Source: an uncultured Bacilli bacterium (GTDB lineage: Bacteria; Bacillota_I; Bacilli_A; RF39; UBA660). Taken from it: 64,000 nt of DNA. The notes below the pieces were generated by a model. That model saw nothing but the letters and a program-made list of their open reading frames with translations, was not told the origin of the DNA and did no database searches. The stretch spans positions 196,665-260,664 of the forward strand of contig CAKOOJ010000002.1 in NCBI GenBank assembly GCA_934098385.1, read 5' to 3'. Shown piece by piece: positions 1 to 9,173 of the stretch (positions are counted from its first letter, which is position 1; every line of letters begins with the position of its first letter). Made by a program: the position numbers and the translations under genes.

Positions 1-286
1 AGATAGTTTTACTGCAATTTGTAGAGATTATAATGCAAATTTATCTATTGAAAAAAGAAGTTTTTTAAATGAAAATAATGTTGATGAATATAATAAATCG
101 TTATTAAATATGAAAGAATTGGCGAATAAGGAAGATATTAATTTTTATTTAATTGATACAACTGATAGAAATCAAAGAGAAGTGTCTTTTGAAGTTATTG
201 GTTATATTTTAGATGATATGAGAAAATATTATTTGTCTAATATAAAAGAGAATATTGAAAGATGTATAAAAAATTTAATCAAATAA
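1..286 (+). CDS. C-terminal part of an unidentified protein
   Basis: An open frame enters from the left edge (first full codon at 2) and ends at a TAA at 284-286, leaving about 94 residues. The fragment is mixed helix and strand, with a run reading FYLIDTTDRN followed by a Lys/Tyr-rich helical tail. An 'IDTT' strand near the end followed by a helix is seen in some small P-loop kinases, but the diagnostic N-terminus lies outside the window, so no function is assigned. A terminator follows 60 bases later. Confidence 0.6.
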   Translation, partial: DSFTAICRDYNANLSIEKRSFLNENNVDEYNKSLLNMKELANKEDINFYLIDTTDRNQREVSFEVIGYILDDMRKYYLSNIKENIERCIKNLIK

Positions 287-345
287 ATTTTAGAATAGAG
301 TATATTTTAGAATTAAAGAAATCTTTAGTAAGTTAAAATAATAGA

Positions 346-367
346 ACTACAACTTTGTAGTTTTTTT
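346..367 (+). terminator. Rho-independent terminator
   Basis: Six-base stem ACTACA/TGTAGT with loop ACTT, followed by a run of seven T. It closes the transcription unit that enters from the left edge. Confidence 0.75.
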
Positions 368-401
368 GTGAACAAATGTTTTTGTTTTATAAAAAAAGGT
401 A

Positions 402-430
402 TTTAATAATAGATTGATATTTGATATAAT
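402..430 (+). promoter_or_regulatory. Putative promoter of pcrA
   Basis: A consensus -10 box TATAAT lies at 425-430, with a weak -35 (TTTAAT at 402-407) 17 bases upstream. The RBS GAGGT is at 442-446 and the ATG at 452, giving a very short leader. Confidence 0.45.
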
Positions 431-451
431 AATTAGTATGTGAGGTAGAAT

Positions 452-2533
452 ATGGAACTATTAAATAATTTAAATAAACAACAGATAGAAGCTGTTAAAC
501 ATATTGAAGGACCATGCTTAGTAATGGCTGGTGCTGGTAGTGGTAAAACTAAAGTACTTACTACTAGAATTGCATATTTAATTGAAAATGGAATAAGAGA
601 TTATAATATACTTGCAATAACATTTACAAATAAAGCTGCTAAAGAAATGAAAGAAAGAGTTAATAAAATATTTGGATATGATATATCTAGCTTTATAGGG
701 ACATTTCATTCATTTGGACTTAGAATAATAAGAGAAAATTATATGTATTTAGGATTAGATAAAAACTTTACTATAATAGATAGTGATGATGTTTTAAGTA
801 TAATAAAAAAAATACTTAAAGATAAAAATTTAGACCCTAAACATTATAGTCCTTATTATATAAGAAATAAAATTAGTTTGATTAAAAGTCAAATGTTAAG
901 TGATATGGAAATAGAAAAGTGTTTTAATACTGATATAGATTTAGTTGTTAAAGAAGTTTATCATATTTATTTAGATAAAATGATTAAGAATAATAGTATA
1001 GATTTTGATGACTTATTATGTAAACCTGTAATATTATTTAGTGAACATAAAGATATATTAGAACAATATCAGAATAGATATAAATATATTTTAATAGATG
1101 AATATCAAGATACTAATCCAGTGCAGTATAAATTAACTAAGTTGCTTGCAAATAAGAATAAAAATATATTTGTTGTTGGTGATATGAATCAAAGTATTTA
1201 TGCTTTTAGACAAGCTGATTATAGAAATATATTAAATTTTGAAAGAGATTATAAAGATTGTAAAGTTATTAAGTTGGAAGAGAATTATAGAAGTACTAAT
1301 AATATACTTAATGCTGCTAACTCTGTAATAAAAAATAATAAAGAGAGAAAAGATTTGAAATTATGGAGTGAAAAGGGTGAAGGTATTAAGATTAAGTACA
1401 TGAGAGCTTATGATGAAAAACATGAGATAACACTTGTTATTGAAGAAATAAATAAGCTTTTAAATGAAGGATATGATAGAAAAGATATTGGAATACTTTA
1501 TAGAACAAATGCACAAAGTCGTGTAGTTGAAGAGGGAATGCTTGCTAAAGGGATACCTTATAAAGTTGTTGGTAGCTATTACTTTTATAATAGAAAAGAA
1601 ATTAAAGATTTAATTAGTTATTTAAGACTTATATATAATAATAATGATGAAGTTAGTTTGAGAAGAATCATTAATGTTCCTAAACGTGGTATAGGGGATG
1701 CTGCTATTAAAAATTTAGAGAATGTTAGTATGTTAGAAGGTATAAGTATGTTTGATGCTTTGTCTACTAATAAAGAAATAGAATTTAAGAATTTAATAAC
1801 CGATTTAGTTAACGATAGCAATAACATGAGTTTGACAGAATTAATTGATAGTGTTTTAACTAAGACTGGTTTGAGACGTGAATTAGAAGAAGATAAAACA
1901 TTAGAAAATGAATTAAGACTTGATAACTTGATGGAATTTAAAAGTATAACTGCTTCTTTTGAAGAAAGAACTGGTATGGTTAGTTTAGGTGAGTTCTTGG
2001 AAGAAATAAGTCTGATTAGTGATATGTCTAGTCATAAAGAAGATGGTGATGAAGTGACTTTAATGACTATACATAGTGCTAAAGGTTTAGAGTTTGATGT
2101 AGTATTCTTAATTGGTATGGAAGAGGGATTATTTCCACATACAATGAGTTTGATGGAAAATGGTATTGAAGAAGAAAGACGTTTGTGTTATGTTGGTATT
2201 ACAAGAGCTAGAGAAAGATTATATATCACAAATGCTAAAAGAAGAATGTTATATGGTAAAGATACAATGAATATGCCTAGTAGATTTATAGATGAAATCG
2301 ATAGCAATTGTATTGAAGAAAATGATGTTGGTATCAAAGTAGAAAAGAAAATTGATGCTAAAAAAATGTATAACAAAAGTGAAAATGCAGAAATTAAAAT
2401 AGGTGATATCATTAATCATGAAAGTTTGGGTACTGGTGTTGTAGTAAATATGAATGGAGATTTAATTGATGTTGCATTTAAAAGTGGAGTTAAAAAATTA
2501 ATGAAAAATCATAAAAGTATTAGTAAATTATAG
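452..2533 (+). CDS. pcrA: ATP-dependent DNA helicase PcrA (UvrD/Rep family)
   Basis: Superfamily 1A 3'-5' DNA helicase used in nucleotide excision repair, replication restart and removal of RecA filaments. All motifs are visible: Walker A GAGSGKT (residues 27-33), Ia ITFTNKAAKEM, II LIDEYQDTNP (near 217), III VVGDMNQSIYAFRQAD, IV ENYRST, V TIHSAKGLEFD and VI RRLCYVGITRARERLY (near 575-590). In motif III the usual Gly of the FRGAD sequence is Gln. The last 45 residues are the PcrA-type C-terminal tail that binds RNA polymerase in Bacillus. At 693 residues it is slightly shorter than B. subtilis PcrA. The pcrA-ligA linkage is the usual Bacillota order, here with a nucleotidyltransferase between them. 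Confidence 0.97.
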   Translation: MELLNNLNKQQIEAVKHIEGPCLVMAGAGSGKTKVLTTRIAYLIENGIRDYNILAITFTNKAAKEMKERVNKIFGYDISSFIGTFHSFGLRIIRENYMYLGLDKNFTIIDSDDVLSIIKKILKDKNLDPKHYSPYYIRNKISLIKSQMLSDMEIEKCFNTDIDLVVKEVYHIYLDKMIKNNSIDFDDLLCKPVILFSEHKDILEQYQNRYKYILIDEYQDTNPVQYKLTKLLANKNKNIFVVGDMNQSIYAFRQADYRNILNFERDYKDCKVIKLEENYRSTNNILNAANSVIKNNKERKDLKLWSEKGEGIKIKYMRAYDEKHEITLVIEEINKLLNEGYDRKDIGILYRTNAQSRVVEEGMLAKGIPYKVVGSYYFYNRKEIKDLISYLRLIYNNNDEVSLRRIINVPKRGIGDAAIKNLENVSMLEGISMFDALSTNKEIEFKNLITDLVNDSNNMSLTELIDSVLTKTGLRRELEEDKTLENELRLDNLMEFKSITASFEERTGMVSLGEFLEEISLISDMSSHKEDGDEVTLMTIHSAKGLEFDVVFLIGMEEGLFPHTMSLMENGIEEERRLCYVGITRARERLYITNAKRRMLYGKDTMNMPSRFIDEIDSNCIEENDVGIKVEKKIDAKKMYNKSENAEIKIGDIINHESLGTGVVVNMNGDLIDVAFKSGVKKLMKNHKSISKL

Positions 2534-2545
2534 GAGGAAAGATTT

Positions 2546-3430
2546 ATGACATTATTAATATTAGCTGCTGGAATGGGTAGCAGATTTGGTGGTTTAAAAC
2601 AAATGGAACCTATGGGTCCTAATGGAGAATTTATTATTGATTATTCAGTTTATGATGCTAAAAAGGCTGGTTTTAATAAGATAGTATTTGTTATTAAAGA
2701 AGAAATGTATGAAGATTTTAAAAATACTATTGGTAAAAGAGTAGAAGACAAAATTGATGTAGAATATGTTTTTCAAAAAATGGAAGATGTTCCAGTTAAT
2801 ATAGATTTTGAAAGAGTTAAACCTTGGGGAACTGGACATGCCATTTTGGAATGTAAAAATGCTATTAATGAACCTTTTGCAATAATAAATGCAGATGATT
2901 TTTATGGTAGAAATTCTTTTGTTAAAGCTTATCAATTTTTGAGTGGTGGAATAAGCGATAAAGAATTTGGTTTGATTGGTTATAGAGCTTGTAATACTAT
3001 AACAGAGAATGGTAGTGTTAAACGTGGTGTTTGTGAAATTGAAGATGGTGTGCTTACTGGTATAAATGAGAGTAGTATAGAAAAAGTTGATAATCATATA
3101 CATTGTAAGTCTTTAGTAGATGGTGAAGAATATGATGTTGAACTTAATAGATTAGTTAGTATGAATATGTTATTGTTTACTCCAAAAATATTTGATTATT
3201 TAGAAAGTGATTTTGTTAGTTTCTTAAATAATATGAAAGATAAAGAAAAAGATGAATTTTTAATTCCTGAAGTAGTTGATCTACATATTAAATCTGGTGA
3301 TATAAGTGTTAAAGTTATTGAAACAGATAGTGTTTGGTATGGAGTAACTTATAAGGAAGATAAAGATAGTGTTAAAGATGCAATAAATAATTTAATTAAT
3401 AATGGTGAATATAGTAAGAATTTATGGTGA
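2546..3430 (+). CDS. Sugar-phosphate nucleotidyltransferase-like protein
   Basis: A 294-residue protein with the nucleotidyltransferase fold (glucose-1-phosphate uridylyl/thymidylyltransferase superfamily). The N-terminal signature LAAGMGSRFGGLKQ is the NTP-binding loop with its Lys, and IINADDFYG near residue 115 holds the metal-binding Asp. Such enzymes activate sugar phosphates to NDP-sugars for surface polysaccharide synthesis, but the exact nucleotide and sugar cannot be read from sequence. The start has a strong RBS (AGGAGG) that overlaps the stop of pcrA. ligA begins 6 bases after its stop, so the three genes probably share a transcript. Confidence 0.85.
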   Translation: MTLLILAAGMGSRFGGLKQMEPMGPNGEFIIDYSVYDAKKAGFNKIVFVIKEEMYEDFKNTIGKRVEDKIDVEYVFQKMEDVPVNIDFERVKPWGTGHAILECKNAINEPFAIINADDFYGRNSFVKAYQFLSGGISDKEFGLIGYRACNTITENGSVKRGVCEIEDGVLTGINESSIEKVDNHIHCKSLVDGEEYDVELNRLVSMNMLLFTPKIFDYLESDFVSFLNNMKDKEKDEFLIPEVVDLHIKSGDISVKVIETDSVWYGVTYKEDKDSVKDAINNLINNGEYSKNLW

Positions 3431-3436
3431 TAATTT

Positions 3437-5416
3437 ATGTTAGATAGATATAATGAGTTAGTTGATATATTAAATAAGGCTAATTACGAATATCATGTTT
3501 TAGATAATCCTACTATAACAGATCAAGAATTTGATAAGTATTTAAGAGAACTTATAAATCTTGAAAAAGAACATCCTGAATTTGTTAGAGATGATAGTCC
3601 TACACAAAAAATAGGTGGAGAAGTTATTAATGGTTTTAAAAAAATAAGACATGAAATTCCAATGCTTAGCTTAAGTAATGTTTTTAATGAATCTGAAATA
3701 ATGGAATTTGATAATAGAATAGCTAAAGAGGGTTATCATCCTAGTTATGTATGTGAACTTAAAATAGATGGTTTATCTGTTTCATTGAAATATAAAAATG
3801 GTAAGTTTGTTAGTGCTGCAACACGTGGCGATGGTATTGTGGGTGAAGATATAACACATAATGCAAAAACTATTAAGAGTATACCGCTTAAAATAAATAA
3901 GGATATAGATATTGAGGTTCGTGGAGAAATATTTATGTCTAAAAAAGTATTAGAGGATTTAAATAAATTACGTAAAGAACAGAATTTACCTTTGTTTCAA
4001 AATTGTAGAAATGCTGCAGCTGGTTCTATTAGACAATTAGATAGTAATATTGCAAGACAAAGAAAATTAGATACATTTATATATCATTTACCTAATCCAG
4101 AAGATTATGGAATTAAAACTCATTTAGAAGCTTTAGAATTTATGAAGGAGTTAGGTTTTAAGACTAATCCTAACAATAAATTAGTTAGTGATGTTAATGG
4201 TATATTAGAATTTATTAGTGAAAAAGGAAGCATTAGAAGTGAACTGCCTTATGATATAGATGGAGTTGTTATAAAAGTTAATGACATTGATACTCAAAAA
4301 AAATTAGGATATACTCAAAAATATCCTAAATGGGCAACTGCTTATAAATTTCCTGCAACAGAAGTATTAACTAAATTAATAGATATAATATTTACTGTTG
4401 GAAGAACCGGGCAAATTACTCCAAATGCTGTTTTGGAACCTGTTTTAGTTGCTGGAAGTACTGTTAGACGTGCAACTCTTCATAATGAACAATATGTTAT
4501 TGACAAAGATTTAAAAATTGGTGATATTGTTAGTATTAGAAAAGCTGGAGATGTAATTCCAGAAGTTGTTGGTCCTGTTAAAGAACGTAGAGATGGAACT
4601 GAAAAAGAATTTGTTATGATTAAGAAATGTCCTATTTGTGGAAGTGATTTAGTATTAAGCAAAACGGGTATAGATTATTTCTGTATGAATGATAAATGTA
4701 GCAAAAGAAATATTGAATCTTTAATTCATTTTGTAAGTAGAAAAGCAATGAATATTGATGGATTAGGAGATAGAATTATAGAAGATTTTTATAATATGGG
4801 AATTATAAAAAATATTATAGATATTTATAATTTGAAAGATAAGAAAAAAGATTTAATTGAACTTGAAGGTTTTGGAGATAAGAGTGTTAATAATTTAATA
4901 GAAAGTATTGAAGTTAGCAAAGAAAATAGTGTTGAAAGATTAATTTTTGCTATTGGAATAAGTGGTATTGGTGAAAAGAATGCAAAGCTTTTGGCAAAGA
5001 AATATAAAAATATAGATAATTTAATAAATGCTACTTATGAGGAGTTGGAATCTATTAAAGATATGGGACCAGTTTTAGCAAAAAATATAGTTGAATTTTT
5101 TAAAGATGTGGAAAATATCGAACTTATTAGCAATTTAAAAAATATTGGTGTTAATATGGAATATATTGGTGAAGATATTGTGGAAAACGATAACTTTGTT
5201 AACAAAAAGTTTGTTATAACTGGAACTTTGGATAAGTATTCTAGAGATGAGGTAAAACAAATGATTGAAAATAACGGTGGTGTTACTAGTGAAAGTGTTA
5301 GTAAGAAAACTGATGTCGTAATTGTAGGAAAAGATGCTGGTTCTAAATATGATAAGGCTTTAAAACTTGGAATTGAAATCTGGGATGAAGAAAAATTAGA
5401 TGATATGTTAAAATAG
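3437..5416 (+). CDS. ligA: NAD+-dependent DNA ligase LigA
   Basis: Seals nicks during replication and repair using NAD+. The 659 residues are full length for the family. The N-terminal Ia domain contains YHVLDNPTITDQEFD for NAD+ binding, the adenylation motif KIDG sits at residues 109-112 (Lys109 is the expected AMP acceptor), and it is followed by an OB fold. A four-cysteine zinc finger (CPIC near 398 and CMNDKC near 416) is followed by helix-hairpin-helix repeats (GISGIGEKNAKLLA, DMGPVLAKNI). A BRCT domain occupies about the last 75 residues (KFVITGTL). Its start has only a GGTGA-type RBS inside the end of the preceding gene, suggesting coupling. A terminator overlaps its stop codon. Confidence 0.97.
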   Translation: MLDRYNELVDILNKANYEYHVLDNPTITDQEFDKYLRELINLEKEHPEFVRDDSPTQKIGGEVINGFKKIRHEIPMLSLSNVFNESEIMEFDNRIAKEGYHPSYVCELKIDGLSVSLKYKNGKFVSAATRGDGIVGEDITHNAKTIKSIPLKINKDIDIEVRGEIFMSKKVLEDLNKLRKEQNLPLFQNCRNAAAGSIRQLDSNIARQRKLDTFIYHLPNPEDYGIKTHLEALEFMKELGFKTNPNNKLVSDVNGILEFISEKGSIRSELPYDIDGVVIKVNDIDTQKKLGYTQKYPKWATAYKFPATEVLTKLIDIIFTVGRTGQITPNAVLEPVLVAGSTVRRATLHNEQYVIDKDLKIGDIVSIRKAGDVIPEVVGPVKERRDGTEKEFVMIKKCPICGSDLVLSKTGIDYFCMNDKCSKRNIESLIHFVSRKAMNIDGLGDRIIEDFYNMGIIKNIIDIYNLKDKKKDLIELEGFGDKSVNNLIESIEVSKENSVERLIFAIGISGIGEKNAKLLAKKYKNIDNLINATYEELESIKDMGPVLAKNIVEFFKDVENIELISNLKNIGVNMEYIGEDIVENDNFVNKKFVITGTLDKYSRDEVKQMIENNGGVTSESVSKKTDVVIVGKDAGSKYDKALKLGIEIWDEEKLDDMLK

Positions 5417-5439
5417 ATTTGCTTTTGTGAATCTTTTTT
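5415..5439 (+). terminator. Rho-independent terminator of the pcrA-ligA unit
   Basis: Eight-pair stem AGATTTGC/GTGAATCT (two G-U pairs) with a TTTT loop, followed by six T. It begins on the last bases of the ligA stop codon. Confidence 0.7.
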
Positions 5440-5463
5440 AATTTGTCTAAAAAATGTTATAAT
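5435..5463 (+). promoter_or_regulatory. Putative promoter for the 5514 gene
   Basis: -10 box TATAAT at 5458-5463 with a T-rich, non-consensus -35 (TTTTTA) 17 bases upstream, overlapping the ligA terminator T-run. It would restart transcription for the membrane protein/GGDEF unit. Confidence 0.4.
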
Positions 5464-5513
5464 TGAATAAACATTAATTATATTGTATAATTATTTTATT
5501 AAAGAGGTGGATT

Positions 5514-5987
5514 ATGAAAAAATTTAAAGAGTTTTATAAAAGAAATAGAGTTTATTCTATTTTAATGATTGTATCTTTAGTTTGTATTGTATCCATATTG
5601 GTTGGTGTTATAGTTTATTTTATTGGACAAACAACTAAAGATAAGTATGGTAATAGATTAGATGGAATTGAAAGTGTACAAATTAATGATACTAAGAAAA
5701 ATGAAGTGGCAAATAAAATAAAAGAAAATGAATTAGTAGATAATGTTGATATTGATATTAAAGGTAAATTAATCTATGTTAATATAACTTTAAAAACTGG
5801 TAAACATACTGATAGTGAGGCTATATGTCAAACTTCATTAGATACATTTACTGAAGATGAAAAGAAATTTTATGATATTCAGTATATTGTATCTAATAAA
5901 GATAAAAATATAGAGGAAAATTTTCCTGTAATGGGTTATATTAAAGCAGGTAATTCTGTTATAAAATGGACTAATTATGTTCAATAG
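5514..5987 (+). CDS. Single-pass membrane protein of unknown function
   Basis: 157 residues: a basic N-terminus (MKKFKEFYKRNR), one membrane segment at about 15-37, then an outward-facing soluble part of about 115 residues. The soluble part alternates short strands and helices (for example DNVDIDIKGKLIYVNITLKTG) and resembles a small alpha/beta domain, but I do not recognise the family. RBS AGAGGTGG lies 5 bases before the ATG. It is 8 bases upstream of the GGDEF gene and probably co-transcribed, so it may act at the same membrane site. Confidence 0.8.
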   Translation: MKKFKEFYKRNRVYSILMIVSLVCIVSILVGVIVYFIGQTTKDKYGNRLDGIESVQINDTKKNEVANKIKENELVDNVDIDIKGKLIYVNITLKTGKHTDSEAICQTSLDTFTEDEKKFYDIQYIVSNKDKNIEENFPVMGYIKAGNSVIKWTNYVQ

Positions 5988-5995
5988 GTGATGTT

Positions 5996-8023
5996 ATGAA
6001 AAAATTAAAAAAAATAATTATATTGTCTATTATTTCATTGATTCTAATTAGTGGAATAGTATTTGGAATATATAAAGTATTTAAAGATAAAAATAGTTTA
6101 ACAATTAGTGAAAAAACTTGGATAAGTAATAATAAAAATAGTGTTTATTCTATAAATGTACCTAATGATATAAATGTATTTGGAAAAAATGGTACTGGTG
6201 TATTTTTTGATTTTGTTAATGATTTAGATGAAGAATTGGATTTAAAACTAAATAGTACAGTATATTCAATAGATAATCCAAATGATTCATTTGGATTTAG
6301 TATAAATACTAATTATGATAAAAGAGATTTATTAATTTATACAGATTATTATGTTCTTTTAAATCTAGAAAATAATAGTGTTATAAATCCTAGTAATATA
6401 ACTGAAGGTAATATAGGTATTTTAAGTAAAGATTTAAGTTATGTTAGCAATTACTATAAATTGAATGGAACAATTAAATCTTATGAAAATAAAGATACTA
6501 TGTTAAAAGAATTTGAAGAAAAAAAGATATCATATGTTATTGTTCCTATGACACAATATAAAGATATTATAATAGAAAAAGGATATAATATATGTTATTT
6601 CTTTAATGATGCTAAAGTATATTATTATTTACATTTAGGAAATGACGAAACATTAAATTCTATTATTACAAAATTTTATAATAACTGGATAAACAATAAT
6701 TATGAAGAAAAGTATAATAATAATAATTATAAATTATTTATTGATAGTTTAAAAATTGATGATGCTGCAGAAGATAAATTGACCGATAAAAATTATAAAT
6801 TTGATTTTTTAGTATATCAACCTTATCAATTATTATCAAAAGGTAAATTAAATGGAATAGTTAATGAATATTTAAATTCCTTTAAAAAGTTTAGTGATGT
6901 AGATTTCATTTATAATAGAGTTAGAAAATTTAATGATTTAAAATATGATATAAATAAAGAAAAAACAGATTTAATATTTGGAATATATGATTACAGTAAA
7001 GATTATAAAAAAATAAATACTAATTTTAAAATAAATTATTATTTAATTAGTAATAAAAAATTAAAATTAAATATTGATTCGTTAAAAGCATATAATGGAG
7101 AAATATATGTTTTAGAAAATTCAATGTTATATCAGTATTTAAGTACTTTTAATAATATTACTACAAAAACTTATAGTAAACTTAGAGATGTAAAAAAATT
7201 AATAAAGAAAGATAAAATAGTATTGGTAGATAAATTATATTATGATAATTATTTAATAGATAATTTAGATAATGTGGATATTATTTTAGAAAATGTTATT
7301 ACTGATAGTACATATAATTTTTATTATAAGAATGATACTGATGTGTTTTATAAATTATTTAGTAGTTATATTAATACTTTAAATAGCAATGAAATAATTA
7401 AAAATAGTTTGAATACATATTTTGAAGTTTATGAAGCGGGTAATAGAACAGTTAAACTTGCTAAATATATTATTTTACTTATTACTGTTATAATTATAGG
7501 CGTATTTATATTAATTAGAAATAAGAAAAAAATAGTATTGAATACTAAAGTTAAAAATAATGATAAAATAAGATATGTTGATATGCTTACTAGTTTAAAA
7601 AACAGAAATTATTTGAATGATAAACTAGAAAATTGGAATCAAAATGCTGTTTATCCGCAAGCTGTTATTGTTATGGATTTGAACAATGTAAAATATTTAA
7701 ATGATACATTTGGTCATGAAGAAGGAGATAAGCAAATTAAGGCTGCTGCAAATGCTTTATTTAAAACACAACTTGAGAATACTGAATTATTAAGAACTGA
7801 TGGAAATGAGTTTATGGTATATTTAGTAGGATATACTGAAAAACAAGTAGTTAGTTATATTAAAAAGCTAATGAAAGAATTAAAAAAATTACCATATGAA
7901 TATGGTGTTGCGATAGGATTTAGTATGATAAATGATGATCTTAAATTAGTTGAAGATGCATTTAATGAAGCAACTATCCAAATGAGAAAAAATAAAAGCG
8001 CTTTTGAGGATAATGATGAATAA
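5996..8023 (+). CDS. Membrane GGDEF-domain protein with two extracellular SBP-like domains
   Basis: 675 residues. An N-terminal membrane segment (about 7-27) is followed by an outside region of about 440 residues that reads as two periplasmic-binding-protein (SBP_bac_3-like) modules, a second membrane segment (about 482-502), and a C-terminal GGDEF domain (about 525-670). The first half of the cyclase domain is canonical (MLTSLKNRNYLNDKL, MDLNNVKYLNDTFGHEEGD). The active-site signature reads R-T-D-G-N-E-F rather than R-x-GGDEF: the first Gly is Asp and the metal/catalytic Asp is Asn. It may bind GTP without making c-di-GMP, or be a variant cyclase. Such proteins couple an external ligand to intracellular nucleotide signalling. 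It overlaps the next gene by 8 bases. Confidence 0.85.
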   Translation: MKKLKKIIILSIISLILISGIVFGIYKVFKDKNSLTISEKTWISNNKNSVYSINVPNDINVFGKNGTGVFFDFVNDLDEELDLKLNSTVYSIDNPNDSFGFSINTNYDKRDLLIYTDYYVLLNLENNSVINPSNITEGNIGILSKDLSYVSNYYKLNGTIKSYENKDTMLKEFEEKKISYVIVPMTQYKDIIIEKGYNICYFFNDAKVYYYLHLGNDETLNSIITKFYNNWINNNYEEKYNNNNYKLFIDSLKIDDAAEDKLTDKNYKFDFLVYQPYQLLSKGKLNGIVNEYLNSFKKFSDVDFIYNRVRKFNDLKYDINKEKTDLIFGIYDYSKDYKKINTNFKINYYLISNKKLKLNIDSLKAYNGEIYVLENSMLYQYLSTFNNITTKTYSKLRDVKKLIKKDKIVLVDKLYYDNYLIDNLDNVDIILENVITDSTYNFYYKNDTDVFYKLFSSYINTLNSNEIIKNSLNTYFEVYEAGNRTVKLAKYIILLITVIIIGVFILIRNKKKIVLNTKVKNNDKIRYVDMLTSLKNRNYLNDKLENWNQNAVYPQAVIVMDLNNVKYLNDTFGHEEGDKQIKAAANALFKTQLENTELLRTDGNEFMVYLVGYTEKQVVSYIKKLMKELKKLPYEYGVAIGFSMINDDLKLVEDAFNEATIQMRKNKSAFEDNDE

Positions 8024-8897
8024 GAAAAAAGATAATGTGATCAGCAAATTACTGTCGGGTAATAGGAAATATTTTAAAGATTTTTTTAGCAAAGTATGGG
8101 AAATAATTGTTAAACCCGAAATGCTTTTTTTGCCTGGTGATTTAGCATTTTCTATTATACTTAGTATTGTGCCAATAATTTCTATTGTAAGTGCTATTTC
8201 AGCTTCTTTTGGATTAACTGTTAATGATATTAGTGAATTTTTGGGTAAAATTTTCACTACTATAAAATTTGATTTAATAATTCCTAACATTCTAGAACAA
8301 CCTATAACTTTAAAATATATAAGTGTTATATGTATTATGTTTTATGTTGCTTCTAATGGAGCAACAAGTATAATTATTGCTAGTAACCAAATATATGGTA
8401 TAAAACAATCAACATATTTTAAAAGAAAATTAAAAGCTATTTTTATGACTATGTTACTTTGTATACTATATATATTTGTTTTATTAGTTCCTTTGTTAGG
8501 AAATAAAATTATTTCTAGCTTTGATTATTTTAATATAAAAAATATTATAAATCCAATACTTACTATTGTTAGAGGTCCAATAACATGGCTTATTATATAT
8601 TTTTTTGTTAAATCGATATATGTTATAGCCCCTGATAAAGAAGTGGATACTAGGGGAATTAATTTAGGAGCAATATTTACGACTTTATTTTGGGTTTTAG
8701 CAACATATTTATATAGTGGATATATTAATAACTTTACTGCATATGATAAATATTATGGAAGTTTAAGTGGTATTGCAATATTAATGTTATGGATATATTG
8801 GTTAAGTTTTATATTTGTTATAGGTTTATGTTTAAATGTAAAAGTTGAAAACAAGGAAATGGAAAAAACTGGTATAATAAAAGAAGTGAATAAATAA
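8016..8897 (+). CDS. YihY/BrkB-family integral membrane protein
   Basis: 293 residues with about six membrane helices and the family's SIVPIISIVSAI-type second helix, plus the PITWLIIYFFVKSIYVIAPD region with the conserved 'P...K' turn. Once annotated as ribonuclease BN, the family is now regarded as a membrane protein or transporter of unknown substrate. I chose the ATG at 8016 because GAGGA (8006-8010) is correctly spaced for it. An in-frame TTG at 8004 and ATG at 8013 are less likely. The start overlaps the end of the GGDEF gene, implying translational coupling. Confidence 0.88.
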   Translation: MNKKKDNVISKLLSGNRKYFKDFFSKVWEIIVKPEMLFLPGDLAFSIILSIVPIISIVSAISASFGLTVNDISEFLGKIFTTIKFDLIIPNILEQPITLKYISVICIMFYVASNGATSIIIASNQIYGIKQSTYFKRKLKAIFMTMLLCILYIFVLLVPLLGNKIISSFDYFNIKNIINPILTIVRGPITWLIIYFFVKSIYVIAPDKEVDTRGINLGAIFTTLFWVLATYLYSGYINNFTAYDKYYGSLSGIAILMLWIYWLSFIFVIGLCLNVKVENKEMEKTGIIKEVNK

Positions 8898-8908
8898 ATA
8901 ATAATAAT

Positions 8909-8933
8909 GTACTCACGAGTATTATTTGAGTAC
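8909..8933. repeat. Inverted repeat, possible operator
   Basis: GTACTC at 8909-8914 is the reverse complement of GAGTAC at 8928-8933. A third half-site GAGTA lies between them (8917-8921) and also pairs with the left arm. It sits downstream of the YihY gene with no T-run, so it is not a terminator; it could be a protein-binding site. Confidence 0.35.
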
Positions 8934-9002
8934 CGATTGTTTACGATATTAAATTAATTTGATGTTTTAAATTAAAAAATATTGTGAAATAATATTCAAG
9001 GG

Positions 9003-9034
9003 ACACATTCTAGTTAATGTGTTTCTTTTTTTTT
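9003..9034 (+). terminator. Rho-independent terminator after the YihY gene
   Basis: Seven-base perfect stem ACACATT/AATGTGT with a six-base loop, followed by TTCTTTTTTTTT. Confidence 0.75.
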
Positions 9035-9073
9035 GTACAAATTTCAATAATTTATAGTGTATGTAATTTGATA

Positions 9074-9102
9074 TTGATAAAGTATATATCAGATGCTATA
9101 AT
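9074..9102 (+). promoter_or_regulatory. Strong sigma-A-type promoter for the ORF6N gene
   Basis: -35 TTGATA (9074-9079), 17-base spacer, -10 TATAAT (9097-9102) with an extended-10 TGC just before it. RBS AGGAGG lies 5 bases before the ATG at 9174. Confidence 0.7.
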
Positions 9103-9173
9103 AGTATTTAAAAGAAAATGGTACATAGTTAAAAATATAAATATTTTTAATCTGTTAATTTAGGAGGTTTTGA

